32,832 nucleotides of DNA from CAYXVU01 sp964468725 (GTDB lineage: Bacteria; Acidobacteriota; Blastocatellia; UBA7656), in assembly GCA_964468725.1 (NCBI GenBank), contig CAYXVU010000045.1, positions 1 through 32,832 of the forward strand. Direction: 5' to 3'. Positions 1 through 7,762 of this stretch are shown in pieces (position 1 is the first letter of the stretch; each line of letters begins with the position of its first letter). A program made the position numbers and the translations under genes. The notes below the pieces were generated by a model. It searched no databases. It was given only the letters and a program-made list of their open reading frames with translations, and was not told where the DNA came from.

Positions 1-467
1 TGACAATGTTCCAGCGCACAGGTCAGTCCTTCGCTCAACATCGAATCCACCAACGTGCCATTGCCCAGGCGATAGCCCCATCGCGCATCGTTGAGCAAGT
101 AGGGCGCGCGGCTCATCGACTCCAGGCCTCCGGCAACGAGGAGGTCGGCATCGCCCGCCAAGATGGCTTGGGCAGCGAGCGCGACAGCTTTGAGGCCAGA
201 CCCGCAAACTTTATTGACGGTAAAGGAGGGCGTACTCGCCCCGATGCCCGCAGCCATGGCGGCTTGGCGTGCCAGATTCATTCCGGCACCGGCTTGCAAG
301 ACGTTACCCAGGATGACTTCTTCAATTACCGCAGGCTCGAAGCCCGCTCGCGCAATAGCGGCCTCGATGGCGATGCGACCCAGTTCAGCCACCGGAATAT
401 CTTTCAAGGAGCCACCGAAGGTGCCGATGGCGGTACGGGCGGCGCTGACAATGACGGCGTTCGACAT
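1..467 (-). CDS. Acetyl-CoA acetyltransferase (thiolase), N-terminal part
   Basis: This is the first 155 codons of a thiolase; the gene runs off the left edge of the window. Thiolases condense two acetyl-CoA or cleave 3-ketoacyl-CoA in the cytoplasm. The translation opens with SNAVIVSAARTAIGTFGGS, the typical thiolase start, followed by the GNVLQAGAGMNLARQAA segment and the active-site cysteine at about residue 88 in VNKVCGSGLKAV. The GGLESMSRAPYLL loop is also present. The ATG at 467 is preceded by GGAGG about 5 nt upstream, which fixes the start. It follows the small winged-helix gene by 46 nt on the same strand, so the two may be co-transcribed. Full thiolases are about 390 residues, so roughly 60% is missing here. 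The family is certain; substrate length preference cannot be judged. Confidence 0.93.
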   Translation of the reverse strand, partial: MSNAVIVSAARTAIGTFGGSLKDIPVAELGRIAIEAAIARAGFEPAVIEEVILGNVLQAGAGMNLARQAAMAAGIGASTPSFTVNKVCGSGLKAVALAAQAILAGDADLLVAGGLESMSRAPYLLNDARWGYRLGNGTLVDSMLSEGLTCALEHC

Positions 468-513
468 ACGTCCTCCGAATGCAAAGGTATTAAGGCGATC
501 CGCGTTATGATCT

Positions 514-954
514 TCAAGTTATCATCTGAAATTCCGATTCCTCTGTTTGCCGTTCGACTTTTTCAAGCAACGCGTAGGCCGCTGGCAAGGTGGCGTGCGG
601 GCGAAAGCCATGTGCCGCGCTGACCAATTCCGCACGCTCCAACTCAGCAATCAAATCGGTCGCCTGACGGTAGCTGAGTTCGAGCCTCTGTTGCAGCACC
701 ATAATCGAAGCGTAACCGAGTTCAACAATTAGCGACAAGGTTTTACGAAACAGGTCTCCATCGGCAGGCAGCTCTTCCGGTCGGGTGATCTGATCAAAAA
801 AATCGAATCGGTCCGACGTGTCAGGCGGCGGCTCGCCGAGCGGGAGGAGGCGGCTCTCGCCCTCGTTTGCCAGTAGCTGTTTGAGTTCTTCAAGATTTTG
901 GCGAATCGTCTTAATCCGGTGGCGCAGTTGATTGCAGTTCGTACACTCGCTCAT
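514..954 (-). CDS. Stand-alone FtsK-gamma-like winged-helix protein
   Basis: A 146-residue protein. Residues about 66-123 look like the C-terminal gamma domain of FtsK/SpoIIIE DNA translocases, with the pattern D-LF--TL-LIVE-GYAS--VLQQRL-L-Y-QA-DLI-ELE-A-LV. In FtsK that winged helix reads the orienting KOPS sites. Here there is no ATPase motor. The N-terminus has a CTNC pair (Cys4, Cys7) followed by a predicted coiled coil at 11-32, then an acidic linker. A DNA-binding role is inferred from the domain only; the target is unknown. The gene lies 46 nt upstream of the thiolase on the same strand, so it could regulate it. Only one CxxC is present, so a metal site would need dimerisation or other ligands. 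Confidence 0.8.
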   Translation of the reverse strand: MSECTNCNQLRHRIKTIRQNLEELKQLLANEGESRLLPLGEPPPDTSDRFDFFDQITRPEELPADGDLFRKTLSLIVELGYASIMVLQQRLELSYRQATDLIAELERAELVSAAHGFRPHATLPAAYALLEKVERQTEESEFQMIT

Positions 955-1355
955 AAGTCGTGAAACCTACTCTCAGGAAAATTGATTGGCTTTCCTGCTC
1001 TCACTTCTATAGCGAGGGGGACTCATTTTCGTCTCGCTCAATTTGCTTCGCCCTGCATTCTAGCACAGAGCCGAAGCGGGAAACGAACAAAGTTGAAGAC
1101 CGGCCAGGGTCACACTCTGACAGCCATTCAGTATCGCAACCGTGAAGGCAGTTCTTTCGCGCATCTGCGTACCCAATTTCCCCGCCGCGAACCCGCTCAG
1201 GACGATTTCTTGCCTCGAGGTTCGACTTCGAGGCGAAACCGAATGAGGAAGCTGTCAGCAACCCGTTACTCCTTCGCATTTACCTGGCTCGATGCTGCGT
1301 CAATTGTGTCCAGGCAGTGCGACTTGCTGAAGAGGTTCGTAACCAATTCGCCAAG

Positions 1356-1505
1356 GTCATCGCTCTGGCCATCGCTCTCTCACCCGCAGGGCGCTCGCGT
1401 TGGAGGTTGCGTTTGCTGGCTGAACAGGCTGTTGAGCGCGGCCTTGTAGAAAGCGTCTCCTATCATAGAGTGAAAGAGATTCTCAAGAAAGTGAGAAGCC
1501 GATGA
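1356..1505 (+). pseudogene. IS630-family transposase remnant
   Basis: About 48 codons that match the second helix-turn-helix of IS630-type transposases. The peptide contains PAGRSRWRLRLLAEQAVE, then LVESVSYHRVKEILKK. The family pattern is [PA]-GR-RW-LRLLA--LVE---V-S-S-ETV---LKK. It then ends at a stop codon where the family would run into the DDE catalytic domain. No DDE domain, no terminal inverted repeats and no N-terminal half could be found in the flanking sequence, so this is a decayed fragment, not a functional element. The match rests on one motif but is specific. Confidence 0.65.
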
Positions 1506-1620
1506 CGTTGACCTCACGGCCTGTTCCTGCGCCGGTTTCAGGCTATGTCAGTCCAATTGGCTCAATCATCTGACCCGCATTCCGTCGCCATAACACAGGC
1601 CTTTGTAATAAAAATTTTCG

Positions 1621-1649
1621 TTGACACACGCTGCGGCATTACATAGAAT
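1621..1649 (+). promoter_or_regulatory. Sigma70-type promoter candidate
   Basis: A perfect -35 box TTGACA at 1621-1626 is separated by exactly 17 nt from TAGAAT at 1644-1649 (five of six matches to TATAAT). It points toward the ECF sigma factor gene, whose ATG lies 280 nt downstream, implying a long 5' leader if this is its promoter. Such a match is rare by chance, but acidobacterial promoter rules are less well known than those of E. coli. Confidence 0.5.
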
Positions 1650-1928
1650 CGCACGCGCATTTCCAATTGGTTTTATCGGTTGACTAAGCTAGAGCGGTTT
1701 TTTTAATTACTGTTCTATGCTCTCCATTATCATCTAGGCGAATTCAAGCCGGATATGAATCTCTAAACCGAACTTTGGTTACTGAACCGGATAAGTCTAG
1801 ATAGACCTCTCCGAATTCAGGCCCAGCCCTTGCAGTTTTGATGGGAATTGGGTCTCGACGTTGGCTAGCTCACCTCAAGTCTCTGCTCGTGAACCGGTCT
1901 CAAATATCACGATTGAGGAGAGAACATT

Positions 1929-2807
1929 ATGTGTAGCGAAATAGAAAATAATCCGTCGGAACTTGAGAAGATAGCGCTCGCCATTCAACAAATCAAAGCC
2001 GGTGATTCGGAGCAGTTTTGGTCGCTTGTACAACCCTATCAACGCAGCCTGCAAGTCACAGCATATTCTTTGCTCCGTAATGTTGAGGATGCCGCCGATA
2101 CGGTTCAAGATACGCTGTTGAAAGCCTTCCAAAGCCTCGACCAGTTGCGCAATGAGAAGTCATTCAAAGGCTGGCTGCATACCATCGCGATCAATGAAGC
2201 CCGCATGCGGATGCGTAAGGCTCGCGGCGAACTGCGGCAGGACGAGAGCGCGGCAAGCGAAGATACCCCCTACCGCCCGCGCGATTTTGCCGACTGGCGA
2301 GATCTTCCCTCCGATGCGCTTGAGAGGAAAGAAATTTGGGAAGCGGTTCAGCGCGCACTGAAGTTGCTAACCCCCCCGCTCCAAGAAGTCTTCACCCTCA
2401 GGGACCTGCAACAATTTAGCGTGCCGGAAACGGCAGAGATTCTCGGCATCACGGAAGCACAAGTGAGCGTTCGTCTGCATCGCGCGCGGCTGCATTTGCG
2501 TGAGATGTTGGCCCCGCTCTTCCGTAAGGGTCGCCCGCCTTGGATGCCTCTACAGATGATGCCTGATATGCCCGCCATGATGATCCACCGGGTCATCCGA
2601 TGCAAAAAGGTTATGCAAGAAATTGGCAACTATATAGATGGTATTGTGACAGACACGTTGCGCGCTCAGATTGAAAAGCATCTGAAGTACTGTCGGCGCT
2701 GTCACATCCTCCTCGATACTACGAAGAAAATGCTCTACCTGGTGGGCGATGGAATGGTTTTGATACCACCGATCCGGTATACAGGCAGACCCGCACCCAT
2801 TGATTAG
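1929..2807 (+). CDS. ECF sigma factor with fused C-terminal zinc domain
   Basis: A 292-residue sigma-70 family protein of the extracytoplasmic function group. Region 2 spans about residues 29-97 (core-binding and -10 recognition, including DAADTVQDTLLKAFQSL and FKGWLHTIAINEA). Region 4 spans about 137-193, with a helix-turn-helix at FSVPETAEILGITEAQVSVR. Typical ECF factors end near 200. Here a further 95 residues carry Cys225, then H251-x3-C255-x2-C258, the HxxxCxxC signature of zinc-binding anti-sigma (ZAS/zf-HC2) domains. The fused domain may inhibit or tune the sigma activity in cis; this is inference. GAGGAGAG sits about 6 nt before the ATG. No separate anti-sigma gene is adjacent, which fits the fusion. 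Confidence 0.9.
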   Translation: MCSEIENNPSELEKIALAIQQIKAGDSEQFWSLVQPYQRSLQVTAYSLLRNVEDAADTVQDTLLKAFQSLDQLRNEKSFKGWLHTIAINEARMRMRKARGELRQDESAASEDTPYRPRDFADWRDLPSDALERKEIWEAVQRALKLLTPPLQEVFTLRDLQQFSVPETAEILGITEAQVSVRLHRARLHLREMLAPLFRKGRPPWMPLQMMPDMPAMMIHRVIRCKKVMQEIGNYIDGIVTDTLRAQIEKHLKYCRRCHILLDTTKKMLYLVGDGMVLIPPIRYTGRPAPID

Positions 2808-2957
2808 CACCTCCCTGGCAGATGTGCGTCTTTATATCAACCGGAAGACAAGCCTGAGAGCAGCAATTCAGGATTGCCCTCTGGAAACCACCTGTACGCA
2901 TCTTTTCCTCAGCCAATGATGTTCTGGCAGCGAATGTCTATCATTTCCGCCTGACGG

Positions 2958-3869
2958 TTAGGCGCTGATTGCCTGTTCGATTGCTTCATCAAAGAGGAAC
3001 CGCAAAAACTCTTCCGCCACAGGCGAACGCGTGCGGTTTCGGTTGACCACGCTGTAGAATTGCCGTCGCAGGCTCGTCACACCGCTTATTCTCACCGTCC
3101 GCAGCAAGCCGCAAGCGATTTCAGAGGTAACGGCAACATTGGAAATAATGGCGGCTCCCAGTCCGGCCTTTACGGCTTCTTTAATCGCATTGGTTGAATT
3201 GAAGTAGCCGACGACGTTGAATTCGTTCATCAACCGACCGGTTTTCTGCTCGAAGATCATTCTCGTTCCGGAGCCGACTTCCCGCGCCAAAAACGGTAGT
3301 TTTGCAAGCTCTTCGAGATTCACGCAATGAGTCCCTTTCCAGGCTTCAGTATTGGGAACGATGAGCACGAGTTCATCGCTACCCAGCGGATGGTAATCCA
3401 AGCCGACGGCATCAACTTTAGCGCCAGCAAACCCGATTTCAACTTTTCCGGCAAGGGTTTCATCATGAACCGTCTTTGAATCCGAGATGCGAAGCTCGAT
3501 CTTGACGGCAGGAAACTTGGTGTGAAACGCGGAGATGAATCGGGGTAACAGATATTCGCCCGGAATGGTGCTCGCATAGATGGGCAGCGAGCCTTCCATC
3601 CGGTTGAGAAATTTTTTCAGCCCCTGAATGGCTGCTCGTTTCTCTTGCAGGATGACGCGACCATGCTGGTAAAGCAGTCTTCCAGCCGGTGTGGGGACCA
3701 ATGGCCTCGGCAAACGATCAAAGAGTTTGCTTTCGATATAACCCTCCAAATTCTTAATATGCGTACTGATCGTGGGCTGTGAGAGAAAGAGCCGGGAAGC
3801 CGCTCTTGAAAAGCTGCTCTCTTCGTACACACAGCAAAATACTTCCACCAGATCCAAATCTAATCGCAT
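2958..3869 (-). CDS. LysR-family transcriptional regulator (CysB-like)
   Basis: A 303-residue LysR-type regulator. The N-terminal winged helix-turn-helix is at about residues 5-65 (SFSRAASRLFLSQPTISTHI). The effector domain from about 90 contains ASTIPGEYLLP, GFAGAKVDAVGLDYHPL, EVGSGTRMIFEQ and NSTNAIKEAVKAGLGAAIIS. This combination is typical of CysB-like regulators, including a subgroup annotated as selenium-metabolism-associated. I recall that subgroup from family descriptions and have not verified membership. The effector is unknown. A perfect 20-bp palindrome lies about 125 nt upstream of the start and overlaps a possible -10 box, so autoregulation is plausible. It is transcribed away from the sigma factor gene and toward it end to end. 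Confidence 0.92.
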   Translation of the reverse strand: MRLDLDLVEVFCCVYEESSFSRAASRLFLSQPTISTHIKNLEGYIESKLFDRLPRPLVPTPAGRLLYQHGRVILQEKRAAIQGLKKFLNRMEGSLPIYASTIPGEYLLPRFISAFHTKFPAVKIELRISDSKTVHDETLAGKVEIGFAGAKVDAVGLDYHPLGSDELVLIVPNTEAWKGTHCVNLEELAKLPFLAREVGSGTRMIFEQKTGRLMNEFNVVGYFNSTNAIKEAVKAGLGAAIISNVAVTSEIACGLLRTVRISGVTSLRRQFYSVVNRNRTRSPVAEEFLRFLFDEAIEQAISA

Positions 3870-3994
3870 GGTGCACCTCGGTGAAGCGGATTTTCGTCTT
3901 ACGAGTCATCGCCAAGAGGCTGGTAAGAATCATCCGGTTTAAACAGCGGGGGCCGTTTCGCGGGCTCTCATTGCGAGACGGCTCCCCGCACAAA

Positions 3995-4014
3995 GAACCG
4001 ATTATAATCGGTTC
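3995..4014. promoter_or_regulatory. Perfect 20-bp palindrome, likely LysR operator/promoter
   Basis: The sequence GAACCGATTATAATCGGTTC is identical to its reverse complement over 20 bases. Its centre contains TATAAT on both strands. On the minus strand this -10 is preceded at 18 nt by CGGACA, a partial -35, so the palindrome may overlap the promoter of the LysR gene. LysR regulators usually bind interrupted palindromes of the T-N11-A type, and this site fits that pattern. It has no T-tract and is unlikely to be a terminator. Confidence 0.5.
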
Positions 4015-4115
4015 CAATCCGTATTGTCCGAAAGCCACACGCCGTGTATTGAACCTGTGATTGCTCGCCCACAGACGAACCCCTACGACCGCAGGGTTCC
4101 GGCGGCAAGACTAGG

Positions 4116-6548
4116 TCACGGCTTCTTTCTGGGTACGCCTTCGGAACTCCAATAAATGGGGTCAGCCTGCGCCGCCGCCGCAATCTCCTGATCCGAGTGA
4201 ATGTGCCAGGGCACGGCTTCAGCCCGCGCTGCCTCATCCTTCTTGAGGTACTCATTGGCCAGGTAGTGGATGCGCCAGTCCTCAAACTTATCAAGATAAA
4301 TTCGATTCGTCTCGTCTGCCAAACCAGGGGCGCCGGTTTGCCGATAGCCTTCGATCAGGAAATAGAGCGCGGTAATATCATCCGGGTCTAGGGCCAGCAC
4401 TCGTTCAAATACCGAACAGGCCTCTTGATGCTGACCCATCGCTTGGTAGCATTTTCCTATCTGGTTGAGAATCAGACGATCTCGCGGATAGCGCGACTCA
4501 ATCTCTTTGAATCGTTCCAGCGCTTCGGCAGGTTGATTCTCCAGGCGCAGCAAAACGCCTTTGTAATAGGTCGCCCGCCCGTTATGAGGGTTGAGGGTTA
4601 GCGCTTTATCCAGGAGCTGATGCATCACCGGAAAGTTCTCGCGCCAGAAACTTGCCACGGCTTGATTGACATACCCATCATCGTAGTTCGGGTTGATGCG
4701 GACGACTTGTTCGAATGCGCGTTTGGCATCGGCATACAGGAACTGATCAAAGAGCGCAATGCCGAGATTGTTGAAGCGAATCAGATCGTGCTCATCAAGT
4801 GTCGTGGTGAGCGGGCGATTTTCACCCACTTGAAGAAGAATGGTCTGCGCGGCCATCTCGACGATGGGGAGATTGACACTTTTACCGAGCGCGTAATCGC
4901 TGAAAAACCGATTGAATTTCCGATAGAGGACGCGGGCGCTCACACGCAGGATGCCGCTAGCCCATCGAGGGATGGTGAATTGATACCGGACTAATTCGCT
5001 ACGCCCGGGCGCGATAAAGTTGTCGTAGGCTTTGCCGCGTGTCTCCCAAATATTGTGATGGCGCACGGCTTCGCCGCGCTCGGTGACCTGGATGGACTGA
5101 AATTTATGCGCCCGCTCTTCAACTGCTCCATCCGGTTTGAGGAAGCCGCTGTGATAGATCATCTGACCGCGCTGATCCGCCACCTTGAATTCTACCCAAG
5201 GCTCGAAAAAGTCTCGCAGCTCGGTAGGAAAGAAGTGCCCCACTCCTGTATTGGCAATCACCACTCCTACGGTGATCGTTTCGCCGGGAGCGAGCGCGAA
5301 AGCACGCTTATTGATCGGCGCAATGAGGCTTTCGTCGGCCTGCTGGTATCCGGGATAGAGAGCCGCATTGATGGAGTTGATCGCGGCAAAGCCTTCGCCG
5401 ACTTTGATACCAGATGCGCCTTTCCGCAAGGTAATCAGGTCTGTAGCTTCGCGCTGCGTCGGGTAGGCGGCTCCTTTCTTCAAGGTGAAGATGTCGAGGT
5501 TCAAATGACCGGCTTTGAGAAAGTCGGTGACAGCTTGCAGTTGCGCTTTGAAACCGTAGAAGTGCGGCAATGCCGTGTTCGAGGCTGGCCACCGATGCGA
5601 GGCGATTTTTCCCCCTAGGGCGGCCAAGTCGGTGGTCGCCCTTTCCCGCTGCATGTGACAAGATTGACAAGTATTGCGCGGCTTCTTGTAAAACGGCAGC
5701 GGTGATTCGTTGGAATGCGAACTCATTTGCCATTCATCATAAGAAGAAAAGGAGCGCCGCCACTTATAGTTTTCGATTTGCCGCGGCATTGCCGCTTTAT
5801 GACACACGGCACAAAACTCCGGGGTCTTGTAGAAATCCTTCATCATTGCCCGCTTATGGGCAACCCGGTTGGCGAGAATCATCTGATCGGTAACTTTGCC
5901 AGTAACCGGCCTGCCCTGTTCATCTACCAATAACGCGGGCGGCGCAATCCGATAGCTGCCGATGCCTTCCAGATAAGTAATCTTCTCAATTGCGTGGCAG
6001 ACGGTGCAGGTTACTCCTTCTTCATCAAAGGGCCGAGCGACCTTTGCGCCGGTGGTCAGCGCGCCGGAAACCAACGCGATGGGGTTATGGCAGCTTTCGC
6101 AATGTCGCGTGATTTCGACCCCGTAGCGCTTAGTGAAGTCTTCGATATTCTTCTGGTAAAAAGGCCCCCGAAAGCTGTTGCGATGCGGAGACTCTGCCCA
6201 TTGCTGATGCGCGCTCTTATGACAGCGCGCGCAGTAAGCAGCCGGTATGAATTGCTCAGCTCTGATAAAGGTGTTGGTAGAGGTTTGCACTTCGCCGGGG
6301 GCGAAGGGATTAGCGCCATAGGGAAGATGATAGGTTTGCGTTGCATCCGCAGACGCAGCGGTCGGGATCAACGGTGCAACGCCATATGAACAACCCAAGA
6401 CGAGGACAACAAACCCGAGCAGCACGATGGTCTGCAAACCTCGCTGCCGCGTCTGTGCGCCGGTCAGTTGCTTGGCGAGGGTGCGCGCTAGCCTACGTAT
6501 CGTTGCCATCTTCAGGGTTACTCTTCCTGCTGACCATAGATTTCTCAT
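4116..6548 (-). CDS. Pentaheme cytochrome c with C-terminal TPR repeats
   Basis: About 810 residues. An N-terminal hydrophobic segment ending LVLGCSYG (possible lipobox Cys) implies export and perhaps lipid anchoring. Five CxxCH heme-binding motifs follow at about residues 106, 150, 181, 246 and 294 (CARCH, CESCH, CTVCH, CAVCH, CQSCH), spaced as in cytochrome c-554-like multiheme proteins. A beta-rich middle domain is followed by four TPR units at about 595-735. The ATG at 6548 has AGAGGG about 10 nt upstream; starts at 6509 or 6614 are also possible. It is the last gene of the minus-strand redox cluster and probably moves electrons in the periplasm or at the outer surface. The electron donor and acceptor are not evident. 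Family call is strong, function inferred. Confidence 0.88.
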   Translation of the reverse strand: MRNLWSAGRVTLKMATIRRLARTLAKQLTGAQTRQRGLQTIVLLGFVVLVLGCSYGVAPLIPTAASADATQTYHLPYGANPFAPGEVQTSTNTFIRAEQFIPAAYCARCHKSAHQQWAESPHRNSFRGPFYQKNIEDFTKRYGVEITRHCESCHNPIALVSGALTTGAKVARPFDEEGVTCTVCHAIEKITYLEGIGSYRIAPPALLVDEQGRPVTGKVTDQMILANRVAHKRAMMKDFYKTPEFCAVCHKAAMPRQIENYKWRRSFSSYDEWQMSSHSNESPLPFYKKPRNTCQSCHMQRERATTDLAALGGKIASHRWPASNTALPHFYGFKAQLQAVTDFLKAGHLNLDIFTLKKGAAYPTQREATDLITLRKGASGIKVGEGFAAINSINAALYPGYQQADESLIAPINKRAFALAPGETITVGVVIANTGVGHFFPTELRDFFEPWVEFKVADQRGQMIYHSGFLKPDGAVEERAHKFQSIQVTERGEAVRHHNIWETRGKAYDNFIAPGRSELVRYQFTIPRWASGILRVSARVLYRKFNRFFSDYALGKSVNLPIVEMAAQTILLQVGENRPLTTTLDEHDLIRFNNLGIALFDQFLYADAKRAFEQVVRINPNYDDGYVNQAVASFWRENFPVMHQLLDKALTLNPHNGRATYYKGVLLRLENQPAEALERFKEIESRYPRDRLILNQIGKCYQAMGQHQEACSVFERVLALDPDDITALYFLIEGYRQTGAPGLADETNRIYLDKFEDWRIHYLANEYLKKDEAARAEAVPWHIHSDQEIAAAAQADPIYWSSEGVPRKKP

Positions 6549-6970
6549 TGTTATGCAGCCCTCTGTTAAGCCCCCGAGCGCACGCCAACGCGTAAGGGGT
6601 GGAACGGGCGGCAACGACCGCTGTTGAAGGATTCCGCAGGGTCGTTGCCTTTTTCTGCCCGTGCTTCACTGGCGTCTCTGTCCGGACATTGCGTCTGGTT
6701 CTCGTGCAGTCACTCTCAACGGCTGTCTGACTCTAGGTCTTTGCGTCGAGCGTTCATCGCTACGCTATGGCGATCCCAGGGCAGGCTTGCCATGCCACCG
6801 CCACTGCCAGAACTGGAGCAAAAGCGTCCTGTTTGTTGCAGGCAATTAAAGTTTGCGAGAATCTGCGGCGACTGCTCGGAGCCATCCGGATTCTTTACCG
6901 TAACCAGGAAAACATCCTTGCCGGGCTGATCTGGTGCAATACCCCCGTCCCGGGGGTCAGGAATGACCGG
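6549..6970. other. 422-nt stretch; part is an in-frame extension of the gene upstream
   Basis: On the minus strand, bases 6970-6719 form 84 open codons directly continuing the frame of the exported protein at 6971-7762 beyond its UGA; the next stop is the TGA at 6716-6718. The translated extension includes KDVFLVTVKNPDGSEQSPQI, which resembles the end of an IPT/TIG-like beta domain, and then a Ser/Gly-rich tail. The remaining 167 nt to the cytochrome start contain nothing I recognise beyond its ribosome-binding site. Open frames on the plus strand here have no supporting features. Confidence 0.45.
6941..6957 (-). other. GC-rich hairpin 14 nt after an in-frame UGA (SECIS-like)
   Basis: Read on the minus strand, ACCCCCG-GGA-CGGGGGT forms a perfect 7-bp stem, or a 6-bp stem with a five-base GGGAC loop. 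The loop begins about 20 nt after the UGA at 6971-6973. As described for bacterial SECIS elements, the apical loop lies roughly 16-37 nt past the UGA and has a G in its first two positions; both criteria are met. There is no following U-tract, so it is not a standard terminator. The hairpin could also be incidental to the coded Asp-Pro-Arg-Asp-Gly-Gly sequence. Confidence 0.35.
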
Positions 6971-7762
6971 TCATATGACCCAGGGAAAACCCTCCGATCC
7001 ATCCTGTGCACGCTTAGCAATGATGACAAACCCGTCTGCTGCTAGGTTGTCAATTTCGTTGGCCGTTTGCAGAATCGGCGTGCCATCCAAATCTCGGCCA
7101 TTCACTGCGGCAATCGGATCCAGTCTGGCTCTGCCCTCTGCCGTAAAGGCCTTCGGGGTGTAGACCACGAAAGCCAGAATCCAGTTCCCCAACGGATTGT
7201 TTGAGAAGTATCCGTTGCGGGTATCGAAAACATTATCATGTCGCCGATTGGGCGGCGCAGGGCTTTTAATAAACGTCGGGTTGTTGTTCGCATCCCGCGT
7301 CGTCTTGGGAAACAGGAAGGCGCGGAAGCTGTTGGCAGTATCTAGCGCGTGTTGACCGCGCGCCGTCAGCGTACCGTTCGGATTGCGCTCGAAAGCGCTC
7401 GGCATGAGCGTACCCATAATTGAGTAGTAAATGAGGTTGCCGGAGTTGTTCCATCCACCTGTAGTCTCCAAGATGCGCACGTTGCGGCGGTCGGGATCAG
7501 TGTTGGAAGTGTCAAGTGTCCAATGCAACGGGTTGCGGTCAGCATTACCAGCACGCTCCCCGATGTTTTCCGGGACAATCCCATTCTCACGATAGAAATT
7601 GTCACTGAAATCAAACGGAGGCGGGTTCTCTTTTACCCGCACAACCGCCGCTGGCTCAGTCGTCGTTGAAGCGGAGTTGCCCGCTACCGGCAAGACTGTA
7701 AAGGCTAATAGCAGAGCCACAGTCAGCCAGGCAGGCCATCTCTGTTTTCTTAGCTTTTTCAA
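6971..7762 (-). CDS. Exported protein of unknown function, ends at a suspicious UGA
   Basis: I do not recognise the family. I place the start at TTG 7762, because AAAGGAG lies 8-9 nt upstream (plus-strand 7771-7778) and the product then opens with a clean signal peptide: KKLRKQR, a hydrophobic stretch, and VAGNSA. The upstream ATG at 7846 has no ribosome-binding site. The mature protein is rich in Asn, Asp and Pro, with motifs ETTGGWNNSGNLIYYS and NPLGNWILAFVVYTPKAF. After 263 residues it ends in GFPWVI and UGA. The frame continues open for 84 codons, so the real product may be longer (selenocysteine readthrough) or the gene may be broken. It lies between the SCO fusion gene and the multiheme cytochrome on the same strand, with gaps of about 420 nt on each side. 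Confidence 0.65.
   Translation of the reverse strand: MKKLRKQRWPAWLTVALLLAFTVLPVAGNSASTTTEPAAVVRVKENPPPFDFSDNFYRENGIVPENIGERAGNADRNPLHWTLDTSNTDPDRRNVRILETTGGWNNSGNLIYYSIMGTLMPSAFERNPNGTLTARGQHALDTANSFRAFLFPKTTRDANNNPTFIKSPAPPNRRHDNVFDTRNGYFSNNPLGNWILAFVVYTPKAFTAEGRARLDPIAAVNGRDLDGTPILQTANEIDNLAADGFVIIAKRAQDGSEGFPWVI

Larger units (their letters stand above)
955..1928. other. 974-nt stretch without an intact gene
   Basis: The divergent space between the winged-helix gene and the sigma factor. It holds the remnant of an IS630-type transposase near 1356-1505 and a strong sigma70-like promoter at 1621-1649. The open frames at 982-1449 and 1007-1279 show no recognisable domain, no convincing ribosome-binding site and unusual residue composition, and I do not regard them as genes. 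Confidence 0.6.

Noticed and set aside
6..623. 205-codon plus-strand frame at the left edge
   Set aside because: Antisense to the thiolase, whose motifs and active-site Cys are unambiguous.
982..1449. 155-codon plus-strand frame
   Set aside because: No ribosome-binding site and no domain; it overlaps the transposase remnant in another frame.
6941..6957. Hairpin as a rho-independent terminator of the exported-protein gene
   Set aside because: The stem is strong, but no U-tract follows and the reading frame continues through it.
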